Of a stretch of 20,845 bases of DNA, positions 6,709 through 14,056 are shown piece after piece. This DNA comes from Elusimicrobiota bacterium (lineage in GTDB: Bacteria > Elusimicrobiota > Elusimicrobia > UBA1565 > UBA9628), in the NCBI GenBank assembly GCA_023700845.1, contig JAMPYD010000005.1:1-20845 (forward strand). Reading direction: 5' to 3'. The position numbers were made by a program, and so were the translations under genes. The first letter of the stretch is position 1. Each line of letters starts with the position of its first letter. The notes beneath the pieces were generated by a model, which worked only from the letters and a program-made list of their open reading frames with translations, had not been told where the DNA came from and searched no databases.

Positions 6709-7763
6709 CCGCTCCGAAGCAGCAGCGCTTCGCAGGCGAAGCCCGGGCCGAGCGCGGCCAGCAGGCCCCAGGCCCCGGGGCGCGGCGGCTCGGCCAGCGC
6801 GTCGGCCAGTATGAACAGCACCGACGCGGAGGAGAGGTTCCCGTTGCGCCTCAGGAACTCCCGCGAGAGCCGCGCCGCCCCGTCCGGCAGCCCCATCGCG
6901 CGCTCGCACGCGTCGAGTATGCGGGCGCTGCCCGGGTGCAGCACGAGCGGGGACAGCTCGTCGACGCAGACCCCGTGCCGCGCGAGCAGCGGGCTCAGCG
7001 CGTCCTCCAGGTTGCGCTCGACGACCGCCGGCGCGTCCGTGGACAGCACCAGCCTCATGCCGTCCCCGCCGAAGTCCCAGCCCATCACGTGCAGGGAGTC
7101 CGGGATCAAGGCGCTCTCGTTGTCGACGATCGAGAGCCGCGCGCGCGCCGCCGCCGGCGCCTTCGCCCCGCACAGGACGGCGCAGGCGGCGCCGTCGCCG
7201 AACAGCGCGGCGGCCACGAGCTGGGTCATCGTCCCGTCCTGGGGCAGGAAGGTCAGGCTGCACAGCTCGACCGACAGCACGGCCACCGTTTCCTCGGGAT
7301 GGCCTCGCAGATATTCATAGGCCCGGGACAGCGCCACCGCCCCGCCCGCGCAGCCGACGCCGAACAGCGGCGTGCGCTTGAGCGTCCGGCGGAAGGGCAG
7401 GCCCTGCGCCAGGCGCGCGTCGAGACTGGGGGTCAGCAGGCCCGTCGTCGTGACGCTGAACAGATGGCTGAGCTCCTCGATGCCGATGCCCGCCCGCCCC
7501 AGCGCCCCCTCGAGCGCGCGGCGCGCCAGACGCTCGGCGTGGGGGAAATAATCCGCGTTGCGCCGGGCGAAAGGATGCCCCGCGAAATAGTACTCCGGCG
7601 GCTCCACGAGCCCCCGCGTCTCCACGCCCGCCCGGTCGAACAGCCCCTCGCGCCCGTCCGCCTCGGTGCCCGCGAAAGCGGCGGCGCAGGCCTCCCGGAT
7701 CGTGCCCTGCGTGTAGCGGACCTCGGGCACCGCGGTCCCGACCGCGAGCACGCCCGCCGTCAT
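6705..7763 (-). CDS. Type III polyketide synthase
   Basis: This is a 352-aa thiolase-fold ketosynthase. The catalytic triad is complete: Cys138 in FGVGCAGG, His276 in VLHPGS and Asn309 in NGNLSS. The C-terminal WGLLAALGPGFACE matches the family's GPG loop. Type III PKSs extend a CoA-bound starter with malonyl-CoA on one active site and release pyrones, resorcinols or phloroglucinols. Its size and the methyltransferase and FAD-oxidoreductase partners match bacterial alkylresorcinol/alkylpyrone-type operons, which suggests a long-chain phenolic or pyrone lipid, but starter specificity cannot be read. The ATG overlaps the methyltransferase TGA (ATGA), and its own TGA overlaps the next ATG. Confidence 0.93.
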   Translation of the reverse strand: MTAGVLAVGTAVPEVRYTQGTIREACAAAFAGTEADGREGLFDRAGVETRGLVEPPEYYFAGHPFARRNADYFPHAERLARRALEGALGRAGIGIEELSHLFSVTTTGLLTPSLDARLAQGLPFRRTLKRTPLFGVGCAGGAVALSRAYEYLRGHPEETVAVLSVELCSLTFLPQDGTMTQLVAAALFGDGAACAVLCGAKAPAAARARLSIVDNESALIPDSLHVMGWDFGGDGMRLVLSTDAPAVVERNLEDALSPLLARHGVCVDELSPLVLHPGSARILDACERAMGLPDGAARLSREFLRRNGNLSSASVLFILADALAEPPRPGAWGLLAALGPGFACEALLLRSG

Positions 7764-8473
7764 AGCTTCTCGCCGGCCAGGCTCAGCCGGAAGAACGGCC
7801 CGCGCCGGACCCGCAGGTACTTGAGCCCCGCGCGCTGCGCCGCCGTCTCGAGCTCCTCGGGCAGGAACGCGCGCCGGACCGACAGCGGCCCGTCGCAGCG
7901 CGACACCCGTCCCGCCAGGCACGTGAGCGCCCGCACCCCGGCGTACGCCGCGGCGCACCGGTGGAGGTCGGTGAACAGCAGGCCCTTCGCCGCGAGGCCG
8001 TCGCACAGGCCCAAAGTCTCCTCGAGCTGCGCGGGCGGCACGTGATGCAGGAACAAAGAGCCCAACACGTAGTCGAACCGCCCGCCGTGCGCGGCGAAGG
8101 AGCGCAGGTCCGAGTGGACGAGCCCCAGGCATTCCTCGCCCTCGGCGCGGACGCGGGCCAGCTCGAGGATGCGCTCGTCGGTGTCGATGCCGACGATCTC
8201 GAGATGGAACCGCCGCCGGCGGCCCCAGTTGAGTATGCGCATGGGGATGTCCGCCGCGCCTGTGCCCACGTCGAGGATGGTGACCTGCTTGCGCTTGTCC
8301 CAGGCCCGGCTCCAGACCTCGAGCCGCTCGCGCACGACCGCCCAGCCTCCGAGCAGGGAGTTCGACGCCGACAGGAAATCGAGCGCCTCGCTGAGCTCCT
8401 TGTCGCTCGCCGCGCCCGTGTCCATCAGCTCGGGCTCGTCCGCTCGGCGCGTCAAAGGAGGGATGAAGTTCAC
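7760..8473 (-). CDS. Class I SAM-dependent methyltransferase of the PKS operon
   Basis: With the GTG start at 8473 this is a 237-aa protein. Motif I is TILDVGTGAAD (about 65-75), with an acidic post-I strand VGIDTDE and motif IV-like FDYVLGSLFLHHV. The N-terminal TRRADEPELMD is a recognisable lead-in of methyltransferases that accompany type III PKS genes. It probably O- or C-methylates the polyketide. It is first in a three-gene operon joined by ATGA overlaps. A TTG at 8479 would add two residues, but the GTG has TATCGT exactly 6 nt upstream, matching the leaderless pattern, and there is no Shine-Dalgarno for either. SAH released here would be removed by AhcY, encoded further along. Confidence 0.85.
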   Translation of the reverse strand: MNFIPPLTRRADEPELMDTGAASDKELSEALDFLSASNSLLGGWAVVRERLEVWSRAWDKRKQVTILDVGTGAADIPMRILNWGRRRRFHLEIVGIDTDERILELARVRAEGEECLGLVHSDLRSFAAHGGRFDYVLGSLFLHHVPPAQLEETLGLCDGLAAKGLLFTDLHRCAAAYAGVRALTCLAGRVSRCDGPLSVRRAFLPEELETAAQRAGLKYLRVRRGPFFRLSLAGEKL

Positions 8474-8479
8474 GGCCAA

Positions 8480-8485
8480 ACGATA
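8480..8485 (-). promoter_or_regulatory. -10 box TATCGT of the PKS operon
   Basis: TATCGT ends exactly 6 nt before the GTG at 8473. It decides the start codon and predicts a leaderless operon mRNA. No -35 is evident. Confidence 0.45.
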
Positions 8486-8539
8486 ACACGCGCACCGCGT
8501 CCGCGCCTTAGCGGGCGGGTAAAGAAATCGTCCCGGTTT

Positions 8540-9313
8540 TTAGAGCGCGGCGACCCTCAGCTCGCTCACCTTCGAGCGGTAGAACAGGAGCACCTTCTTC
8601 ACGTACTCCCGCGTCTGGCGGTACAGCCGGCGGTGCGCCAGGAACCGCGGCCCCGCGTTGTACGCCGCGACGATCCGCTGCACCAGCCACGCCGGCGCGT
8701 CCGCGTAGGCGACGCCCTTGAGGTGATACTTGCGCCACGCCCGCTCGAAGAGGTGCACCAGATAGAGCGTCCCCGCCCGTATATTCGCCTCCGGCTCGTA
8801 CAGCGCCTTCCCCGACACGCCCATCTCCTCCGACGTCGCGGGCATCACCTGCATGAGCCCCAGCGCCCCCGCCGGCGACTTCGCCCGCGCCGTGAACTCC
8901 GACTCCGCGGCAATCACGGATTTGACCAGCCGCGCGTCGAGGCCGGCGCTGCGCGCGTACCGCGTGATCAGGCCGTCGTAGCCGTCGATCCGCGGCTGCG
9001 AGATCAGCCGGTCGAAGGTCCGCTCGAAGGGCTGAGGCGGGACCGCCGGGATCTCGAGCGTGAACGGCGCCGGCGCGGCCTTCGGCAGCGGCTTGGGCCG
9101 CGAGCGGACGAGGACCGGCTTCCCGGTCGTCTGCGGGATGTTCAGGAACGCGTGCCGGCCGCTCGCGTCGAAGTAGCGCGCGAACTCCATGCCGCTCAGG
9201 CCGAAGGCCTGCACGGAGTGCAGCGCGAGCAAGGTCTCCGGCGGAGGATTGGTCAGCGCGCTGGTGGGCACGGCGAAGACGAGGACGGCGGCGAGATAAG
9301 CCGAGGCTTGCAT
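8540..9313 (-). CDS. Exported lytic transglycosylase (SLT domain)
   Basis: This is a 257-aa protein with an N-terminal signal peptide (about 1-20, ending PTSALT). Residues 110-245 form the Slt70-like transglycosylase domain: SVIAAESEF with catalytic Glu137, SPAGALGLMQVMP (146-158), ANIRAGTLYLVHLF and the AAYNAGP motif. It would cleave peptidoglycan glycan strands in the periplasm to 1,6-anhydroMurNAc ends. A Pro-rich linker precedes the catalytic domain. ATG 9313 is chosen over an upstream 9340 start because it gives a clean signal peptide and has GGAG 8 nt upstream. The leader holds several hairpins (9331-9386), so expression may be controlled after initiation. The gene stands alone. Confidence 0.9.
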   Translation of the reverse strand: MQASAYLAAVLVFAVPTSALTNPPPETLLALHSVQAFGLSGMEFARYFDASGRHAFLNIPQTTGKPVLVRSRPKPLPKAAPAPFTLEIPAVPPQPFERTFDRLISQPRIDGYDGLITRYARSAGLDARLVKSVIAAESEFTARAKSPAGALGLMQVMPATSEEMGVSGKALYEPEANIRAGTLYLVHLFERAWRKYHLKGVAYADAPAWLVQRIVAAYNAGPRFLAHRRLYRQTREYVKKVLLFYRSKVSELRVAAL

Positions 9314-9330
9314 GTGTGGGACTCCAGACC

Positions 9331-9348
9331 GGCCGCGCATGCGCGGCC
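9331..9348. repeat. Perfect 18-bp palindrome GGCCGCGCATGCGCGGCC
   Basis: This is a self-complementary 18-mer 17 nt upstream of the transglycosylase ATG, just outside its Shine-Dalgarno. It could be a dimeric-regulator operator or an RNA hairpin hindering ribosome access. Confidence 0.55.
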
Positions 9349-9366
9349 AAGCGTTCCTCGGCGAGG

Positions 9367-9386
9367 GGGGATGTTAGTACATCCCC
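9367..9386. repeat. Hairpin GGGGATGT-TAGT-ACATCCCC
   Basis: A perfect 8-bp stem with a 4-nt loop lies in the transglycosylase leader. There is no U-run after it on the minus strand, so it is not a simple intrinsic terminator. A smaller CCTCG-G-CGAGG inverted repeat adjoins it at 9356-9366. Confidence 0.5.
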
Positions 9387-9451
9387 GCACCCGGCCCCAA
9401 AGGTCTTTCGCTCCATTTCAGGAATAGGCCAAGTGGGCAATCTCCCCCGGT

Positions 9452-9467
9452 TTTATCTCAAGATAAA
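9452..9467. repeat. Hairpin TTTATCTCAAGATAAA after the 47-aa gene
   Basis: A perfect palindrome starts right after the stop codon of the 47-aa gene. Its core is the reverse complement of the palindrome at 2623-2636. It could help end or protect the small gene's transcript; there is only a modest U stretch. Confidence 0.5.
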
Positions 9468-9611
9468 CTAAGGCCGCCGCTTCTTCGGCCGGAGCTTCTC
9501 CTGAATGGCCGAGATCTTCTCCTCGATGCGGTCCAGCGCCGCCAGTATCATCAGACCGTCCAGGCCGCCCCCGATCAAGGTCGCGGCCGACCACGTCTTT
9601 TTATCGTTCAT
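9468..9611 (-). CDS. Small 47-aa protein, unknown function
   Basis: The frame runs from an ATG at 9611 to a TAG at 9468. The first half is Gly/Leu/Met-rich and hydrophobic (ATLIGGGLDGLMILAALD). The second half is a short charged amphipathic helix (RIEEKISAIQEKL) ending in a basic RPKKRRP tail. This could be a small membrane-associated protein. The start is supported by an AGGGGG Shine-Dalgarno about 8 nt upstream and a TATGGT -10-like box at 9629-9634. It lies between the ABC exporter and the transglycosylase on the same strand, and a palindrome follows the stop directly. No family was recognised. Confidence 0.6.
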   Translation of the reverse strand: MNDKKTWSAATLIGGGLDGLMILAALDRIEEKISAIQEKLRPKKRRP

Positions 9612-9662
9612 GTTCGGTACCCCCTACTACCATACGATCGAGGGGTGCGAAAAGTTGCATGG

Positions 9663-9682
9663 GAACTATCCTTAAGGATAGT

Positions 9683-9684
<2 letters not shown>
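9663..9684. terminator. 22-bp perfect palindrome overlapping the ABC exporter stop
   Basis: Arms GAACTATCC and GGATAGTTC flank loop TTAA. The palindrome includes two bases of the TGA stop of the exporter gene. No immediate U-run follows on the minus strand (ACTTTT begins several nt later), so a role as terminator or 3'-end stabiliser is tentative. Confidence 0.45.
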
Positions 9685-11455
<1,771 letters not shown>

Positions 11456-11461
11456 TGGATG

Positions 11462-11467
11462 ATTCTA
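11462..11467 (-). promoter_or_regulatory. -10 box TAGAAT of the ABC exporter gene
   Basis: TAGAAT ends exactly 6 nt before the GTG at 11455. It lies just past the ahcY terminator and predicts a leaderless transcript. Confidence 0.55.
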
Positions 11468-11480
11468 CGAAATCCAAAGA

Positions 11481-11512
11481 AAAGCCCCGGCAGGAATCCC
11501 TGCCGGGGCTTT
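11481..11512 (-). terminator. Intrinsic terminator of ahcY
   Basis: A 14-bp perfect stem (arm AAAGCCCCGGCAGG) with loop of 4 nt is followed on the minus strand by a U-rich tail (TTTTCTTT). It is 16 nt past the ahcY stop. It is the only canonical intrinsic terminator in the window. A T-run also follows on the plus strand, so it could work both ways. Confidence 0.88.
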
Positions 11513-11527
11513 TTCGAACGTCTAGTC

Positions 11528-12853
11528 TTAGTAGCGGTAGTTGTCGGGCTTGAACGGGCCTTCCACCTTGATCCCAAGGTACTCGGCCTGCCCCTTCGTG
11601 AGCTTGGTCAGCTTCGCGCCCAGCTTACCGAGATGCAGCATCGCGACCTTCTCATCGAGATGCTTCGGCAGCAGGTACACCTGCTTCTTGTACTTGCCCG
11701 TGGCCTTGTTCTCCCACAGCTCGAGCTGCGCCATCACCTGGTTGGTGAACGAGCACGACATGACGAAGGACGGATGCCCCGTCGCGCAGCCCAGGTTGAC
11801 GAGCCGGCCTTCCGCGAGCACGGTCACGACCTTGCCCGAGGGCCACACGAACTGGTCCACCTGCGGCTTGATCTCGACCTTCTTGAGCTTCTTGTCCGAG
11901 GTCATGGAGGCGATGTCGATCTCGAGGTCGAAGTGCCCGATGTTGCACACGATCGCCTGGTTCTTCATCGCGTCGAGATGCTTGCGCAGGATGACGTCCT
12001 TGCAGCCCGTGGCGGTCACGAAGATGTCGCCGATAGAGGCGGCCTCGTCCATCGTGACCACCTCGTAGCCTTCCATGCACGCCTGGAGGGCGTTGATCGG
12101 ATCGATCTCGGTGATGAGCACGCGAGCGCCCTGGCCGCGCATGGACTGCGCGCAGCCCTTGCCCACGTCTCCGTAGCCCGCGACGACCGCGATCTTGCCC
12201 GCGATCATGACGTCGGTCGCGCGCTTGATGCCGTCGAGCAGCGACTCACGGCACCCGTACAGGTTGTCGAACTTGGACTTGGTGCACGAGTCGTTGATGT
12301 TGATGGCCGGCGTGAGGAGGGTTCCCGCCGCGGCGCGCTGGATGAGGCGATGGACGCCCGTGGTCGTCTCTTCCGAGAGGCCCACGATATCCTTGGCCAT
12401 CTTGGGGAAGCGGTCGAAGACCATGTTCGTCAGGTCCCCGCCGTCATCGAGGATCATGTTCAGCGGCTTGCCGTCCGGGAACACAAGGGTCTGCTCGATG
12501 CACCAGTCGAAGTCTTTCTCAGAGAGCCCCTTCCACGCGAACACGGCGGCCTTGCCGGCCTTGGCGATGGCGGCGGCGGCGTGATCTTGAGTGGAGAAGA
12601 TATTGCAGGAGGACCAGCGGACCTCGGCGCCGAGCTCGAGAAGGGTCTCGATCAGGACGGCGGTCTGGATGGTCATGTGCAGGCAGCCCGCGATGCGCGC
12701 GCCCTTGAGAGGCAGCTTGCCCTTGTACTCGGCGCGAAGCGCCATGAGGCCCGGCATCTCGTTCTCGGCGATGGTGATTTCCTTGCGGCCCCAGTCGGCG
12801 AGGGTGATGTCTTTGACCTTGTAGTCGTTTTTCATGGCGGTGGCGGTGGGCAT
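11528..12853 (-). CDS. ahcY: S-adenosylhomocysteinase
   Basis: This 441-aa enzyme reversibly hydrolyses S-adenosylhomocysteine to adenosine and homocysteine, relieving product inhibition of methyltransferases. Signature segments are present: SSCNIFSTQDHAAAAI (81-96), ETTTGVHRL (162-170), NINDSCTKSKFDN (185-197), the NAD-binding GYGDVGKG (226-233) and the C-terminal KPDNYRY. NAD is a tightly bound cofactor and the enzyme is a cytosolic tetramer. The length is normal. It starts at an ATG with AGGAG 5 nt upstream and a TATAAT about 33 nt upstream, so its mRNA has a short leader, unlike many neighbours. It ends with a strong terminator and is monocistronic. Two or more methyltransferases in the window would feed it. 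Confidence 0.97.
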   Translation of the reverse strand: MPTATAMKNDYKVKDITLADWGRKEITIAENEMPGLMALRAEYKGKLPLKGARIAGCLHMTIQTAVLIETLLELGAEVRWSSCNIFSTQDHAAAAIAKAGKAAVFAWKGLSEKDFDWCIEQTLVFPDGKPLNMILDDGGDLTNMVFDRFPKMAKDIVGLSEETTTGVHRLIQRAAAGTLLTPAININDSCTKSKFDNLYGCRESLLDGIKRATDVMIAGKIAVVAGYGDVGKGCAQSMRGQGARVLITEIDPINALQACMEGYEVVTMDEAASIGDIFVTATGCKDVILRKHLDAMKNQAIVCNIGHFDLEIDIASMTSDKKLKKVEIKPQVDQFVWPSGKVVTVLAEGRLVNLGCATGHPSFVMSCSFTNQVMAQLELWENKATGKYKKQVYLLPKHLDEKVAMLHLGKLGAKLTKLTKGQAEYLGIKVEGPFKPDNYRY

Positions 12854-12886
12854 CTGATCTCCTGTTAGTTGCGGAATCGAATGGTA

Positions 12887-12892
12887 ATTATA
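12887..12892 (-). promoter_or_regulatory. -10 box TATAAT of ahcY
   Basis: A perfect TATAAT lies on the minus strand, 33 nt before the ATG. It would give a leader of about 27 nt carrying the AGGAG ribosome site (12857-12861 region). The -35 is poor. The leader is too short to hold an SAH riboswitch. Confidence 0.5.
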
Positions 12893-12911
12893 CCAGATTC
12901 TCGACGAGGAA

Positions 12912-13274
12912 CTACCTTTCCTGCAGTATCTTGTCGATGGCCTTTTTCGCGGTTTGCAGGTCCACGCCGTAGAGGCGGCGGTACAGCTGCATGGCCTCGA
13001 TCATCTGGCCCTGACGGGCCATCTGGATGATGGCCGCGCGGCCCTGGGCGGAGGCCTGGACCTTGTTGGCCTCCTTGGCGGCCTGCTCGGCCATGTCCTT
13101 GATCGCGCCGAGGACGCCGGAGAAGGTGGGAGATTCGGACAGAGCCTCGCGGGGCTCGTCGCCCGGGAGGGGAGGCTGGGGACGGCCGCGAAGCGGGTTG
13201 ACCGTGATGATCTCGGTCGAGCGCTTGTAGAGGATGATGAAGACGACGGCCACGAGGCCGAGGAAGATCCACAT
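12912..13274 (-). CDS. Membrane-anchored protein with L7/L12-like C-terminus
   Basis: This is a 120-aa protein. Residues 2-17 are a single N-terminal membrane helix (IFLGLVAVVFIILY). Residues 25-50 are a Pro-rich linker. Residues 55-75 are an Ala/Lys/Glu-rich helix. Residues 80-118 (MARQGQMIEAMQLYRRLYG, then LQTAKKAIDKIL) follow the pattern of the ribosomal L7/L12 C-terminal domain (helix, G-[LV]-x-L-x-x-AK-x-A-V/I-D). Bacteria have many small proteins with this module fused to a membrane helix; their function is largely unknown. TATAAT sits exactly 6 nt before the ATG, predicting a leaderless mRNA. It lies 58 nt upstream of ahcY on the same strand. Confidence 0.75.
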   Translation of the reverse strand: MWIFLGLVAVVFIILYKRSTEIITVNPLRGRPQPPLPGDEPREALSESPTFSGVLGAIKDMAEQAAKEANKVQASAQGRAAIIQMARQGQMIEAMQLYRRLYGVDLQTAKKAIDKILQER

Positions 13275-13280
13275 CCCCGG

Positions 13281-13286
13281 ATTATA
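13281..13286 (-). promoter_or_regulatory. -10 box TATAAT, 6 nt before the ATG
   Basis: This perfect consensus -10 ends exactly 6 nt upstream of the start of the L7/L12-like membrane protein, leaving no room for a ribosome-binding site. Confidence 0.6.
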
Positions 13287-13291
13287 GGGAA

Positions 13292-13513
13292 TTAGTCGGC
13301 GGGGTGGAGGATCGCGTCGATCTTCTCGGCGGCGACGGGCATGTTCAGGCGGAGCCAGAACAGGACTTCCTCGGGCTGGGGAGCGGGGCGGCCGGGCTTC
13401 TCCGCGGCCATGAGCTGGTGCGCCATGGTCATCTGAGAGGGGGAGATCACGGAAGCGATCACCTGGGCCACGATCTTGCGGCGGGAGCCGTCGAGGGAGA
13501 CGAGAGTCATCAT
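13292..13513 (-). CDS. Small protein of unknown function, 73 aa
   Basis: The protein starts MMTLVSLDGSRRKIVAQVIA and ends AAEKIDAILHPAD. It is mixed helical, with a Pro-rich turn in the middle (PGRPAPQPEE) and no membrane segment or known motif. The start is at 13513, where TACAAT lies exactly 6 nt upstream; the second Met at 13510 is possible. It precedes the L7/L12-like protein by 17 nt on the same strand, but that gene has its own -10. I do not recognise a family. Confidence 0.62.
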   Translation of the reverse strand: MMTLVSLDGSRRKIVAQVIASVISPSQMTMAHQLMAAEKPGRPAPQPEEVLFWLRLNMPVAAEKIDAILHPAD

Positions 13514-13519
13514 GGAGCT

Positions 13520-13525
13520 ATTGTA
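13520..13525 (-). promoter_or_regulatory. -10 box TACAAT of the 73-aa gene
   Basis: TACAAT ends exactly 6 nt before the ATG at 13513. No Shine-Dalgarno at normal spacing. Confidence 0.5.
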
Positions 13526-13597
13526 GCGGGAAGGCCTAGAAGCCTCATATGCGCGCGGTCATGTGCGCTTGTTACCCGCGCTCAATAGGTCGTTGTG

Positions 13598-13614
13598 CCC
13601 AACTTTCAGTTGGG
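13598..13614. repeat. Hairpin CCCAACT-TTC-AGTTGGG
   Basis: A perfect 7-bp stem with a 3-nt loop. It precedes the second CTCGGTCC palindrome by about 12 nt. Confidence 0.5.
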
Positions 13615-13624
13615 TCCACGCGAA

Positions 13625-13645
13625 CGCTCGGTCCTGGACCGAGCG
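13625..13645. repeat. Palindrome CTCGGTCC-T-GGACCGAG, copy 2
   Basis: The 17-bp core (13627-13643) is identical to 2645-2661 and here extends to 21 bp with outer CG/CG pairs. Like copy 1 it is flanked by another palindrome on one side and a GGCC-4 nt-GGCC hairpin on the other. Confidence 0.6.
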
Positions 13646-13697
13646 GCCAAAGGGCCTTCCCGGAATCAGGACTTATCGGGTTTCGATTCCTTCCTCT

Positions 13698-13729
13698 AGG
13701 GTTTTGAGCAGATATTTGCTCAAAACCCT
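13698..13729 (+). repeat. 13-bp stem-loop upstream of the small basic protein gene
   Basis: Arms AGGGTTTTGAGCA and TGCTCAAAACCCT surround loop GATATT. There is no U-run on either side. It lies 50-80 nt before the small basic protein gene and could be a regulatory hairpin or a repeat remnant. Confidence 0.55.
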
Positions 13730-13777
13730 CCTTGGAGGAATGAAATTCGTCGAGGAGAAGTGCATTCCCTGGAGCGG

Positions 13778-13996
13778 ATGAGCTGGGTCTTCGGCAAAAT
13801 CATGAAACGCGAAACTTTGAAGAAGATGCTCGGCGACTACCGAAAATCTTTGGTCAGGGCGCGCATCGCGGAGGCGCGCGAGCGTCTGCGCCCTCTCGAG
13901 CGGATAGTCGATCGCCGCGGCCAGAGGGAAATGGCCAAGCTGCTTCAGTGGACCAAGGCTCAGCCGGGCCCCGCTCGCAAGCGCGCCGCGGTCTGA
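13778..13996 (+). CDS. Small basic helical protein, unknown function
   Basis: This is a 72-aa protein beginning MSWVFGKIMKRETLKKML, rich in Arg, Lys, Glu and Leu, predicted mostly helical and strongly basic at the C-terminus (PARKRAAV). It has no known motif; it could bind nucleic acid or another protein, but that is a guess. The start is uncertain: ATG 13778 has GGAG 3 nt upstream and overlaps, as ATGA, the stop of a 13-codon frame that starts at 13740. A GTG at 13760 and an ATG at 13802 are alternatives. Unlike most genes here it has no TAnnnT box before any candidate start. Early codons are less GC-rich than in neighbours. Confidence 0.5.
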   Translation: MSWVFGKIMKRETLKKMLGDYRKSLVRARIAEARERLRPLERIVDRRGQREMAKLLQWTKAQPGPARKRAAV

Positions 13997-14044
13997 CGCC
14001 TAAACCGCGAGATCGGCCGGTGGACCTCCCCGAATCAAGTGAGG

Positions 14045-14050
14045 CATAAT
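14045..14050 (+). promoter_or_regulatory. -10-like box CATAAT of the MscS gene
   Basis: CATAAT, one mismatch from TATAAT, ends exactly 6 nt before ATG 14057. It supports that start over the upstream GTG at 14039. Confidence 0.4.
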
Positions 14051-14056
14051 AGCTGG

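Larger units (their letters stand above)
9314..9467 (-). other. Hairpin-rich leader of the transglycosylase gene
   Basis: The gap between the 47-aa gene and the transglycosylase contains, in the direction of transcription, hairpins at 9452-9467, 9367-9386 and 9356-9366 and the palindrome at 9331-9348, all within about 140 nt. No known riboswitch consensus was recognised, and no TAnnnT box lies at the start codon. Confidence 0.5.
13514..13777. other. Hairpin-rich intergenic region
   Basis: This stretch of about 260 nt without a convincing gene lies between divergent genes. It holds the minus-strand promoter (13520-13525) and a run of inverted repeats: 13598-13614, 13625-13645, GGCC-AAAG-GGCC at 13645-13656, GGAATC/GATTCC at 13662-13690 and a 13-bp stem at 13698-13729. 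A GGAGG follows at 13734-13738 but is only 1 nt from an ATG. A spurious plus-strand frame crosses it. No RNA family was recognised. Confidence 0.55.

Noticed and set aside
8474..8479. TTG at 8479 as methyltransferase start
   Set aside because: It has no ribosome site, whereas the in-frame GTG at 8473 has TATCGT at the 6-nt spacing shared by many genes here.
7961..9427. Plus-strand open frame of 488 codons
   Set aside because: It is antisense to the methyltransferase and transglycosylase, whose motifs are intact; the product is Arg/His/Leu-rich without domains.
12854..12911. SAH riboswitch upstream of ahcY
   Set aside because: Such riboswitches occur upstream of ahcY in some bacteria, but the gap is only 58 nt, the predicted leader about 27 nt, and no matching conserved core was seen.
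13563..13781. Plus-strand 72-codon frame through the hairpin region
   Set aside because: It crosses several perfect palindromes, has no ribosome site or -10 box at its start, and its product has no recognisable features; only its last 13 codons are noted as a possible mini-frame.
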